NCBI RefSeq assembly: GCF_011075055.1
Contig: NC_058144.1
Location: 13,668,138 to 13,732,137 of the forward strand
Direction: 5' to 3'
DNA length: 64,000 nt
DNA from: Mangifera indica
Taxonomy: Eukaryota > Streptophyta > Magnoliopsida > Sapindales > Anacardiaceae
The translations under genes were made by a program, and so were the position numbers. The notes beneath the pieces are model-generated. The model saw nothing but the letters and a program-made list of their open reading frames with translations, searched no databases and was not told the origin of the DNA. How positions within the stretch are numbered: position 1 is the first letter of the stretch; every line of letters starts with the position of its first letter. Of the stretch, positions 33,280 to 43,879 are shown piece after piece.

Positions 33280-34205
33280 TTCAACTGATTGAACTTCATG
33301 AAATCAAGGAAGCCTTAGTTGGAATCCTTGGTACTAGTGGTATATCAAATGAGCAGAAGAAACGACTTACTATAGCAGTAAAGCTTGTTTCTAATCCATC
33401 CATAATATTCATGGATGAACCCACCTCAGGCCTAGATGCCAGAGCAATTGCAGTCATCATGTGAGCTGTAAAAAATATTGTCCATACAAAGAGGATGGTT
33501 GTATATACCATTCACTAGCCAAGCATTGACACAATTGAGGTATTTGACGAGGTAATTAACTTGTATGCTCATATACACAAAAAGGATGTCAGTTCTTTCT
33601 TAAAACGGTAAATTTTCATAATGCTCCTTAATTTTCGGTTATGCTTCAGAAATTTCCCATTGCATACTCTGGTAGATATTCCAAGTTTTGGTTTTGTTTC
33701 ATTGTGTAAAACTATAATATTGGCCATCAAGGTTTAGAAAAATTGAAGCATGAAGATATCATACAGTTCGTTACCTTTTTTGTTTCATATATAATCCTGC
33801 AGTTGATTTTGATAAAAAGAGGACGAAAAATAATATACTCTGGAGAGCCGGACTTGAATTCAAGCAAGCGTATCGAATATTTCGAGGTAAGCTTAAAACC
33901 GAGAGCAATATATAAATTTCCATTTGGCTATCTCTCTATGTTTGACAAGTTTGCAATACTAACAATTTCTCTAATTTAGTAGTTAATTATTATTTCACAA
34001 AAAAACACAGGCAAAATGCAGATTCAGAAGCTGCTCTATCAACTTTATTCATAGACAATAATAAATTATAACATCTAACACTATGTCCATTATGTCAGGG
34101 CATTTTCTGGGGTGTCGAAAGTCAAAGAGAATTACAATCCAGTAACACGGATGTTAGAGGTCACTAGCCCTGCTACAGAAGGTCAACTGGGTTTGGATTT
34201 TGCCA
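33280..34205 (+). pseudogene. PDR-type ABCG transporter exons (truncated, broken)
   Basis: Three exons are visible. Exon at 33280-33551: [16 protein letters not shown], the signature region [17 protein letters not shown], and Walker [21 protein letters not shown]; it ends GAG/GTAATT. Exon 33803-33886: LILIKRGRKIIYSGEPDLNS, then SKRIEYFE/GTAAGC. Exon from 34099: AFSGVSKVKENYNPVTRMLE, then VTSPATEGQLGLDFA. This is the region after the second nucleotide-binding domain signature of plant full-size PDR transporters. Stops (ATCATGTGAGCT; ATTCACTAGCCA where IHQPS is usual) and the ends show it is dead. The 5' end is cut at the LTR. Confidence 0.82.
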
Positions 34206-35230
34206 TCTCTGTAAAGAGTTTCTTTTGTTCCAGCAAAGTTCTCCAATTGTAAAGATTCAGTTGTTTGTTTTAAAAGTCGAGATTTTGCTCTTAAAGATTC
34301 CACTTTGCGGCAAACAGATATCAGACGTCGGTTTTCCAATTCCAAACACTATTGCGGCGATTTTCCCAGGTTGGTCAATTGGATAGAAGAATACTACACA
34401 TGAGGGGATTTATTTTTTGCAACCCCTCATGTTTCTCTTTTCACTTCACTTATTATTTTTAATATGTTTATTCTCTCGTGTAATTTGTAATTGTAGCTGA
34501 GATCAACACTGAATTAATATTAATCATTTGCAATTGTAGCAGAGTGAAGGAGGAAGGAAACACTATTCATTCTTTCTATCATAAAACTGAATTACAAATT
34601 CCAATTTAGCGTTTTTATGGCATAATATATAGCATGATATTTGTGGAGTAACACCTGACTATGTCTAACTTTTAATAAAATCTCCTTAATACACGCCGTC
34701 CTACTCAACAACCTCTACACAGCGTTTGAGTGCGCAATTTTCTAATCGTCTTGTCCGTGCTTATTACCAGTGGCTTGCAACGTCGGTCCACCATATTTTT
34801 AGTATTTGAGTATGTGTGAGATAATTTCTTCTTAAAATAAATAAATAAATTATGATCACGTTTAAAGATTCTTTCTAAAGAATCTAACAAAATAACAAAT
34901 ATGCTTCTTGAAATAAAGCTAAATGGTTATAATATTTTATATATTTTTACATGCATCATTGACAATAGTTGCTAAAGCTCTAGTTCTTCTCTATTTCCTC
35001 TTTTTTCATACCAACCTGTACCTGTGGATGTTCCTGGATTTATTATTATTATAATTCCTTTTGGTGACTGAATATATGGATTCTAAAATCTTGCCGATCA
35101 CCCCAAAATCTCTACAGCAATTAATTTTACTAATACATTTTTCTGTTACAAAGATAAAGATGGCAAAGAAAAGTAGTGAAAATATAATTGCTTACAGAAG
35201 CTCCAAAAAGAGATAGATTAGATCTAGTTA
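34206..35230. other. Intergenic, decayed PDR tail and 3' flank of next gene
   Basis: No intact gene. The first 200 bases may be further decayed PDR sequence. The rest is AT-rich; its right part is the 3' untranslated flank of the minus-strand gene at 35231-37452. Confidence 0.4.
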
Positions 35231-37452
35231 TCACCTTTTCTTTACACCAAATGTGTCTTCAACACCATTCATCACCCTCTTTCTTCGCTCGGCTATCATG
35301 TCCACATATGCCTGAAATCAAATATTACTTACTATTCTTAATATTGTGATTGCAGCTGAACCCAAATGGCTTCTAAATGTCAAAGAGAACATCAGTCATT
35401 CAGCTAGATATTCCAATTATGCACTAAACTGATCCGCGTAAGTTTCCCTTATAAAGACTCTAGGCAATCTACAGAGTTAGGCCCCCTATTCTTCAAGAAA
35501 AATGGACACAAACCATCTTTTAACAACTCCATATACATGTCAAACTTAAGCTAGAAAATTAAATTATTACATTTGAAGTTCATGTGTGCCTAAATTTTTT
35601 TCTCTTCAATGCATTGTCTGGAATAATATGAATAAATAATTGAACTCTAATACTGCAGCCATTAAACATATTGCTGTATGATGCCCCACATGTATGTCAG
35701 TCATTATTGCTTTGGAAGAGAGATTTTATAGAGAGATTAGCCCTCAACAGCTCAAGACTTCTACTTCCTTATTGAAGTTGAATTGTCACTAAAAAAAAAT
35801 AAAAAAAACCATTTGCATGTTTCAGGGTGGTTAAGTAGAAATATGGGGGCAATTGCAAGAGGCAGAATCCAACAACAAGCTTATCTTGCATTGAAAAGAT
35901 ATAACAGGGCCCCTTGATATTCTGACTTGAGAACTTTAAATGCAAGAACAAACCATATAAAACATGGAAACCATACTAGGCAGGTTTTGTACACGAGAAA
36001 GGGAAAAAAACAAGTGAAGCTCATACCTTGGGGTAAGAATAGAGAAATATGTACCACCAACCACAAACTAACAAAATTATGACCATTGTAAATAAGAATG
36101 AATGCAAAATTAGCCAGCTACCAGCAATTGCTAAGACTCCAGTCAATGTTATCGTCCATGGTTGACACCTAGTGACAAAAGATGAGAAAAGAAGATAAAA
36201 ATCTTGTAATAGAAAAAAGTAGATGAAAAGATTATGTCGAAATGAAAATTTCTGAAAGGGAATATATATTGTAAACAAAAAAAAAAAAAAAGGGAATACC
36301 ACTTTATGCTTTACTAAATTCCATCTTCTTTAACTAGATTCCTCAAATGGTTTGTGCTTATGTGGAATGTTGGCACATGCATTTTTATCCATGAATCTAT
36401 CATGGATTGGACTTTGCAGAAAATTAAAATCACAAGCAAAATTGACAGTGCAAGCCCTGTTGAATGATCCCAATGTATTGCCACAATTATTGTGGTTATG
36501 AGAACTCACTACTGACATCATGAACAGAAAGTGACTGGCTATGGCAAGAAGCAAGGGTGTGTATGCAAAACAAGATTGCCGTAAAAAGCTAGACTATATG
36601 CAGCAAGGTTGAATACCCGGTAACAAGTGAGAATTTACCGTTGCAAGTGGAATATGTCTAATGAAAATATACTTTGAGCTTTAAGTATGTTTCTTCCTAT
36701 AAGAAGTTGTAATAACCAAGGAAAAGCTTCTACGCCATAGACCATGATGGATAGGAGCCTAACCCTAAGAGAAATGTAAGAGGTGATTGTTTGTAAAGTC
36801 ACATAAGCAAGTTTCACTTGCCATAACAGGATATTCGTTGCATGCCACTTCAAAAAATAGCTTCTTTCAAGCTTTAAAATTCACTTTTAAATCCTATGGC
36901 AATATTAAAAATAAATAAATAAATAAAAATACTGTACATTCAATGGATGCCCTTATTGTTCTCTAAAGTGATAAATAGCACTGATATGTATCTAGACAGT
37001 TCGTAACAAGTAAAGCCACTCAAATCATAAAGAAGAAAATAACTTCAATCAAAACCCATCAAGCTATAATTCAAAAAAAAAAAAAAAGCTCAGTACTTGT
37101 AACTCCAAATACACCTAAAAACTCAAAATTGACATCAAAGAATGATAAGGACTAGTGATAGTGAAGAGGCTGACCAGGAAGGCTTAGTGTCCCAAACAGA
37201 ATCATACTCGAGAGAGAGGTAATTTAGATAGCCATCCATGTCATTAATAGCACCATTCTCATTCATGAACATTGACTCTTTTGGGTCACTTGAATTTGCT
37301 CCAAAAACAACACTTTTGGTGCCCATTTTTGCCATTTTGAGGGAATATAAAGAAGCACGAGACCATAAAATAGAGTTTGAGAGATAGGGTTTTCGTGGTG
37401 TCAGCGCACAAGAGAAAGAGAGAGGCAACATAGATAGAGTTCCCATTTTCAT
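35231..37452 (-). CDS. Plastid-type DUF6737-like small membrane protein, 3 exons
   Basis: Exon 1 is 37175-37452, exon 2 36027-36168 and exon 3 35231-35311, all with GT-AG borders and matching phases; the product is 166 residues. Residues 1 to about 50 are basic and Ser-rich without acidic residues (LPLSFSCALTPRKPYLSNSI), like a chloroplast transit peptide. An acidic segment (DMDGYLNYLSLEYDSVWDTK) follows, then PSWCQPWTITLTG and two hydrophobic helices (about residues 98-117 and 119-136, ending CGWWYIFLYSYPK). The basic tail is AERRKRVMNGVEDTFGVKKR. The W-x-x-KPxWCQPW...LTG...GSW layout is that of the cyanobacterial and plastid DUF6737 family, whose function I do not know. A second in-frame ATG lies two codons after the first. 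No defect is seen. Confidence 0.8.
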
Positions 37453-39690
37453 TTTCTAGAAGATAAAAATGAAAACTTTTCGTCTAGCGGCGTTCGCTAA
37501 GCTAAACTAGTGGTAAAGCAACGAGAACGAAAAAGGATTTCGTTTGCTCGCGGGAGTTGGAAACGGTGTCGTTTTCACTCTACCATTATCCTTGAAAATA
37601 GTATAATAATAATATTTTAGGCACAACCAGTCAACCATGCAATTATGATGATTTAGTCATTAAGAGTCATTTCAATTAATTTCCAGTGTGAGACAGCATG
37701 AGTTATGCAAGTTGCTGCTTATTTATACATTAAGATCAATGAGAAAATTGTGATGCTATTGCTAGCAAAGGACTTCTAAACTTCATCTTTCTTCATTCTT
37801 CTTTCATCCCAATTTTTGAGTAAAACTTGGGACCAGCCAGTATTCAAAAAACACGACATGAGCCTTGATCTGATCAGAAGCAACTTAAAGAGTGCTTGCA
37901 TGATTTAATACAAATCCTCAGTTCTACTATGATTAACTTTGAATTTAGAAGGTAAATAATAATGTAATTTTTGGTGCTGAAGAAACAACATTTAATCAGT
38001 TCTGGATACATCAAGTAAACAACCAGTTAAACCAGCCAAATCCTGATAAAAGCAGATATAAATATGCTTTCTGTACAAGAGAGAGAGATACTGGAGTTCT
38101 GATGGAAACTACTCTGCAACCAAGCATAAACTAAGTCAGCGAACAATTTGAAGAGGAATCGAGATTGGATGCAGATATAATTGCGTAGTTCTCCGTCTAA
38201 TGCTTTAAAAAATGAACTAGCACCAGCCTCGCTTCAGTTCTGAACTTACAATGTCAATCTTACAAAAATGTGCTCCATGTTATAAGCCAACTGTAATATT
38301 ATATATTCTATGTATAATATGCAATACATTGTGATAAGATTATACCGAATATGCACTTGTATTACACTCTTGAAACGTGCAATGAAATTTTCTCTGGGTT
38401 TAAATAAATCAAATCCTGTATGCTTGCACAGAAGAAGCACATGGCAGTGGCATAGAAGGAATGTCATATAGTCAATGTTTGACTAAGAGAATGATATGAA
38501 TCTTGGAAGAACCATATCTCAAAAGTTAGTTGTTGACATTAAAAAGCCAAAAATCATATAAACCCTATACCAAAAGCCTATACATTTCAATATGAGATCT
38601 AAGTATTGTATTTTGCACTAGAGATCTTAATACAGAACTATAGAAAATCATGATATAGAAATTGGTTGAAAATCTTAGACTCGAGCTGCTTAAAATCCTG
38701 AGCTCAATGACCTTTTATCTCTATCGTGAAGCATATACCAAATTTAGTAAGTATGACGGATTCAGTTTACTGCATTTATTTGTTTTTTGCTGCTTCATGA
38801 AGCCTAAAACAGCCTGAACATAAGGAATTGTGTCAGTGAAGCCAAGGATACATATTTAGCACGCAATAGTAGAAGAGAAATTTGCATGTCTTTTTTTTCC
38901 GGTAAATTGAGAATTTTGCAGGTTAGACAGAGAGAATTACAACAATTTTTGTGCTTCAATTAGTTGGCTATTCCTGTCAATTAGTATAGAAATACTTTCT
39001 CACAGAAGCTTTTTATTTATAGAGCATATGACGTTTAATCGTTGACCTATTCTTCATAATTATTTTAAAAGCTTGCCAGAGTTCAAGCATATTCCAAATG
39101 AACCCAACAAGTTATTTTCTTTGATATTGTGAAAAGATGATATAAATTTGACATCCTATAACAATGAATCAGTGTGTACACAAATGCAAAGACAATTTCG
39201 TATAAACCAAAGGGACATATTTACTGCACCTGATCATTTGCTCATGAATAAATGCCTGCATTAGTAGCAACAGTGGCATAGACATCTCTTAAAAATTTTC
39301 AAATGCCTGCAACAACAAGGTTTTCGATCAAGCTAATTCTGGCCATTGTTTTCATTAAAACAAAAGCTGCAACTTATTGAAAAATTAATCACAGAAATCA
39401 TTGTTAGGAAAAGAGATCTTACTGTAATGCCTTGCCACAATATCACATGGGTTGGATCCCAGTGCAAGCAGATTTTTGCCTAACCAGCTACAGAACATTG
39501 TCCATGAACATTTTCCAAAACAGAATTGAACACAGGTGATTGGTTACATCATCAAAAGTAACTAAGAAAACATTTAAGGCAAAACAAATTGGTAAACCTA
39601 TAGTTGGATGCATTATAAAGCTCAATCACATTGTTTATAAGTAAAATCAACGAAAGTATTTGTTGATAATCAATGGTGAAAATTACAATT
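37453..39690. other. Intergenic region between the two host genes
   Basis: It holds the promoter side of the gene at 35231-37452 (about 37453-37650) and the 3' side of the DUF868 gene. Neither strand shows an open frame with a recognisable domain. I see no clear TATA box. Confidence 0.45.
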
Positions 39691-40590
39691 CTATTCATTC
39701 TTCCAAGCATACAATAGCAATGAAAAACCAAGTCCTTGTAATTGGTAATCTCTGAATTGCTGAGAATGAGACCAGGTCAATACAGAAGGATCAAAAATAG
39801 ATTGGCTCGTACACAACTTCTCACCAGAAAGACAAGTTTGGAACATGAAAACTGCATTTCCCATAGCATTACCAAACAGCCAATTATGAACGTCCCAAAA
39901 TACCTCAACCGGGAGCCCATCCACCAGAATAGTGTGATTACCGCGGAACTTCCACTTCAGCCTCTTGACTTGCATCACCGCCTTACTATCAATGCGAATC
40001 ACAAGGCAAGGATCCTTAACATCAGTAGTATCACACTCAATTGTGACATCATGCATCTTCCCCTTATCACAAAACTGAGCCTTGGAACCATAAAATTTCT
40101 TGCCAAAAATGTGTTCTCTCTTGGCAACGAAAATGGCATCAATATTAACAGGGGTAGTTTCAACCTTCCTGTATGCTTCCTTTTTCAAGTCTCCAAGAAG
40201 TAACACCATTTCTTGGTTATATGCAACAGCTAAATAATATCCCTCTATTGGCTCAGGCCCAGGACCAAATCTAGCACTGGACAAGTCCCAATATATATCA
40301 ATTTTACTAGAATCTACGTCTAAATTTTTAGACCCTTTTCTCTTGGAGAACAACCATGGTTTTATCTCAACTTTGCAAAGGCATTGGTTGGTTGAATCAT
40401 CAATTGCAACACTAAGACCTTGACCCATGAGATTCTTCGTCCATGTGACAGTTACCAAGAAAGAAAGACCATGGAATTTACACAGATAAACACAAGTAAC
40501 CAAATTTTGAGAAGCTTTTGCTGCACTTGATGACGAAGAATCAGCAACTTGAACTCCATTTTCACCAAAACAAGAAGGGAAGTCCCTCAT
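39691..40590 (-). CDS. DUF868 family protein, single coding exon
   Basis: An uninterrupted 299-residue frame begins MRDFPSCFGENGVQVADSSS, the usual start of plant DUF868 proteins, and spans the whole domain. Conserved blocks include LVTCVYLCKFHGLSFLVTVT, KIDIYWDLSSARFGPGPEPI, EGYYLAVAYNQEMVLLLGD, FGKKFYGSKAQFCDKGK, LVIRIDSKAVMQVKRLKWKF and VDGLPVEVFWDVHNWLFG. Length and the intronless coding region are normal for this plant-specific family. Its biochemical role is unknown. The tail (GLGFSLLLYAWKNE) is typical. No damage is seen. A plausible 5' leader on the minus strand contains a potential intron donor (ACTGAG/GTAGAAAC near 40710). Confidence 0.92.
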   Translation of the reverse strand: MRDFPSCFGENGVQVADSSSSSAAKASQNLVTCVYLCKFHGLSFLVTVTWTKNLMGQGLSVAIDDSTNQCLCKVEIKPWLFSKRKGSKNLDVDSSKIDIYWDLSSARFGPGPEPIEGYYLAVAYNQEMVLLLGDLKKEAYRKVETTPVNIDAIFVAKREHIFGKKFYGSKAQFCDKGKMHDVTIECDTTDVKDPCLVIRIDSKAVMQVKRLKWKFRGNHTILVDGLPVEVFWDVHNWLFGNAMGNAVFMFQTCLSGEKLCTSQSIFDPSVLTWSHSQQFRDYQLQGLGFSLLLYAWKNE

Positions 40591-42446
40591 TTTACACCAA
40601 AAATGATAAATTTTTCCCTTTTTTTCTCACGGTTTCTTCACTAGATCAAAAGAATGAACAAAAGAACAAACTTGATACACAGAACAATAACAATAACAAA
40701 CAGTTTCTACCTCAGTCAATTGAAGATGAATTTAAGAACCCATCACCCAAATGCTTCAAGATCGGCTTTCAAATGCTTCAGTCTGTTCTGGGTTGTATCG
40801 TGTCGGGCTTTTGAAGTTTACAGTTGCGTATGAAAAAGACAGAGAACTAAAAGAGTGGACTTAGATTTGCTTCACTGTCAATGTCTCTGAGCTGTAAGGC
40901 CATATCAAAAAACAAGCTAAAAAAAGACATGACTAAAAGATAATGATACAGAAACTGAAAGAAATGGAAATTTGGTCACTGGATTTAGAGAGATAGATTA
41001 CTGAAATCACATGGGCAGTAGGCAAGTGAAGAAGAAACAGATGGATGAGAATAAATACATTAAGAAAAAACCATAACCGATTGTTAATATTATTAGCTGG
41101 AAAAAGGCTGGTATTTTATACTACGTTACACTTAAAGGGTATCTCACCCACATATAAATAAATAAATACCTTTTTATTATTAAATTTTTGTCATAATTAG
41201 CAGAATCATTATGGGCTAACCTTTTACTGACATTAACACATGTAACCAGCACAATAGTCCAAAGCTTAAACGCCAATGAAATTTAAGTGAGACAAATACA
41301 ATAATTACAGAATACAGAGCGAAGAATTACAGAGAAATAAAAAAAGGCAAAGTAAGATCTGTCATGCTTTTCTAGCACTAGATGGCAACAGTTTCCTGTC
41401 ATTATGTTCATTTACATTTCAAGATTTCATCATCTAACATCATGAACTGAAGTGGGTGTTTTGGTTTTTCTTTCGTAGTCTCTCTCTTTTTTCTTTTTTC
41501 TTTTTTTTCCCACTTTTCAATTTTCATGAGTCGCGGTTTGTCAGCACATGTCTTCACACGCCTCACGATAATCATGTCTATGCTGTTTGACAGAAAATCG
41601 TGGGCTTCATATTTTTTCAATTTCAGGGTCCTCGTCAAATCCTAAATTGACCTTTAAAGTAACAGGTTTTTATTGGTTCATTGTATGTAAATTTGTCAAA
41701 GACAAAAGTTTGCATATATTCTATGAATATTGTATACATCGACGCAAAACATTTCTATCCATCAATTATATATTTATGGATGAATTAGAGAATTTCTTAT
41801 TTGTTGAAAGAAAAGAGGCAACTAGCAATGAAATGTTGCAATATGCTGCACTCGAACAAGTTGGCCACATCTGATGTTGCACTCAAATTCCCAAGCCACA
41901 ACTTTGATTAAACATCATCACCATTCACATGTTAAGCTTGATTAACAATAATTAAATCTAGATTATATGATATAATGAACCACAACGGCAAGTGTTGATG
42001 GTAAAATCCACCCATGAGATGAATGTATTCTACATAAGCAATAATCAACAAAATGAGATTTTGACGGTGTATTGACTTATCGATGGGAAGTCTACATCCA
42101 TTACTTTATATAATTATGTTGTTCATATAACAATAAAAAGGAATTGTTATATAATTCCACGAGTAGATCTTATCTAAATCATAATACATTCAACTAGATA
42201 TTTAAAAAAATTTATTAATTATACTATTACTTAAAAATAGTAAATAATTGTTATTTTATAAAAGTAGCTAATAGAGATTGAATGTAGTTAATCAACTGAT
42301 GGAATGGACTCACTTTTCCACCCATTTTAAAATACAAGGACTTCTATATGTATTCCAAATCAACATGTAAATAGATGACATGCTTACTACATAATGCTCG
42401 CATAACTAATCAATCACTTAAGTTATAACTAAACATGTCTCTATTA
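40591..42446. other. 5' flank of DUF868 gene and intergenic DNA
   Basis: From 40591 to about 41050 lies the probable 5' untranslated region and promoter of the DUF868 gene. From 41050 to 42446 I see AT-rich sequence without genes. A short minus frame at 41408-41638 is Lys-rich and not supported. Confidence 0.45.
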
Positions 42447-42455
42447 TTATCATAA
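42447..42455. repeat. Target-site duplication of the Mutator-like element, left
   Basis: TTATCATAA directly precedes the GGGAAATTATT terminus and is repeated exactly at 56088-56096. Nine bases is the length typical of Mutator-like elements. Confidence 0.92.
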
Positions 42456-42530
42456 GGGAAATTATTAAAAATAGACAAAATTAAAGGGGTCTAAGCAAAA
42501 TTGTCCAAAAAATCCAAGTTTAAGCAAAAA
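42456..42530 (+). repeat. Left terminal inverted repeat of MULE
   Basis: GGGAAATTATT and the downstream AAGCAAAAATGCCCA correspond to the right end read inwards. Similarity fades after about 60-75 bases. Confidence 0.8.
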
Positions 42531-42565
42531 TGCCCAGGTTTTGTAAAATGACGAAACTGCCCCCA

Positions 42566-42573
42566 TATATAAA
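42566..42573 (+). promoter_or_regulatory. TATA box, promoter copy 1 of the Ulp1 gene
   Basis: TATATAAA lies 105 bases before the ATG at 42678. The second copy has TTTATAAG at about 43118, a weaker box. Confidence 0.55.
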
Positions 42574-42677
42574 CACAGCAAATTTTCACTGTGCAATTCA
42601 AAGAAAACCCCACCTCCCACTGCAATCCCACGGCAAACGTCATTTCGGCCGATTTTCTTGCTTTCCGGCAACTGAAA

Positions 42678-42689
42678 ATGGCAAAGAAG
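42678..42689 (+). CDS. Mini-exon 1, copy 1 (MAKK) of DUF1985-Ulp1 gene
   Basis: ATGGCAAAGAAG is followed at once by the donor GTTAGTATAT. It ends in phase 0 and the main coding exon at 45918 begins in phase 0 after TTACAG, so the join gives MAKK-DISRKRRR, a basic, nuclear-localisation-like start. This is inferred from splice-site and phase agreement only. Confidence 0.5.
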
Positions 42690-42922
42690 GTTAGTATATC
42701 TCCCGTAATCTTGTTTGGATCAAGTTATTGCTCATATTATTGAGATTTGATTGAGATTTTTGGGTTTGAAATTTTAGGGTTTACGGTTTGAATAATGCTT
42801 AAAATGTTTTGATTCTTGGTTGTTTTCGTTGAATTGATTGAGGGATTTTGTGTTATACAACTGTAGATTTGATTTTCGTAAAAATCAGAGGCCGAAAATG
42901 GTTGCTGAAAGGATCGGCAGTT

Positions 42923-42952
42923 TTGCCGTGGGAACAGCGTTTCCCACGGCAA
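42923..42952. repeat. Perfect 12-bp inverted repeat with 6-base loop
   Basis: TTGCCGTGGGAA, spacer CAGCGT, then TTCCCACGGCAA. The second duplication copy keeps an 11-bp stem at 43535-43562 with spacer CAGTGT. Confidence 0.8.
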
Positions 42953-43267
42953 ACAATTTATCCCACGGCAGTTGAATTGACCATGAGTTGGGGGGGGGGG
43001 GGGTAAAGTGGCTTTTTTAAAATATTGGGGTGTCGGGGAAATCATTAGCCCACGTCAGGTTTTTATGAAATTTCCCACGTGGTCGTGGGAAAGACAAAAT
43101 GACGAAACTGCCCCTCTTTATAAGCACAGCAAAAAATTCATTTCTTCCCACGGCAATCTTCGTTTTCACTGTGCCTTTCAACTGAAAATTCCAAAGTTTC
43201 CCACCTCCCACGTCAATCCCACGGCAAACGTCATTTCCGTCGATTTTCTTGCTTCCGGCAACCGCAA

Positions 43268-43279
43268 ATGGCAAAGAAG
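43268..43279 (+). CDS. Mini-exon 1, copy 2 (MAKK) of DUF1985-Ulp1 gene
   Basis: Same ATGGCAAAGAAG/GTTAGT structure as copy 1. Either copy would splice to the exon at 45918 in frame. Confidence 0.5.
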
Positions 43280-43879
43280 GTTAGTATATCTCTCATAATC
43301 TTGTTTGGATTAAGTTATTACTCATATTATTGAGATTTGGTTGAGATTTTTGGGTTTGAAATTTTAGTGTTTACGGTTTGAACAATGCTTAAAATGTTTC
43401 GATTTTTGGTTGTTTTCGTTGAATTGATTGAGGGGTTTTGTGTTATACAACGTGTAGATTTGATTTATGTGAAAATCGGAGGTCGAAACGACCAAAATTC
43501 GGTCGAAAATAGCTGCCGAATGGATCGGCAGTCTTGCCGTGGGAACAGTGTTTCCCACGGCAGCGTATTGAGCATGGGTTAGTGGGGGGGTAAAGTGGCT
43601 TTTTTAAAATGTTGGGGAGCCGGATGATATTCATTAAAACACAATGGTTTTTTTGGAAATTTGTCATATAACAGTGGACCTTTTTAATTAAGGAATATTC
43701 ATGAGGGGGTAAATTGAGATTTTTCTTATCTAGGGTTTCTGATCGTGTAGTTTTCGAATTTTATATCCGTTTTTTCTGTTTTAGGGCTTTTCTATATGTA
43801 TTTTTCAAATTTGAAATTCGAGTTTTCGAATTTTGATGCTTTTTGACACAATTTATGATGTAATGACGTAATTTCAACT

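Larger units (their letters stand above)
42545..43660 (+). repeat. 551-bp tandem duplication carrying promoter and first exon
   Basis: Two copies start at 42545 and 43096 (AATGACGAAACTGCCCC). Each holds a TATA-like box, a GC-richer leader with CCCACGGCAAACGTCATTTC, the mini-exon ATGGCAAAGAAG/GTTAGT, intron sequence, and an inverted repeat built from TGCCGTGGGAA. Copy 1 also has a run of 14 G at about 42990. Confidence 0.88.

Noticed and set aside
36330..36853. Minus-strand frames of 72-74 residues inside the 1-kb intron of the DUF6737-like gene
   Set aside because: They have no domain and lie wholly in an intron whose borders join two exons in phase.
39742..40203. 153-residue plus-strand frame
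   Set aside because: It is the antisense of the DUF868 coding exon and has no domain of its own.
41408..41638. Lys-rich 76-residue minus-strand frame
   Set aside because: Low-complexity composition from a CT-rich tract; no domain, promoter or splice context.
42988..43003. Run of about 14 G as a quadruplex or telomere-like element
   Set aside because: A single homopolymer run without the four-tract pattern; length may also be affected by sequencing error.
42465..43667. Overlapping short frames on both strands in the left MULE arm
   Set aside because: They come from the 551-bp duplication and GC-richer leader and match no domain; frames differ between the two copies.
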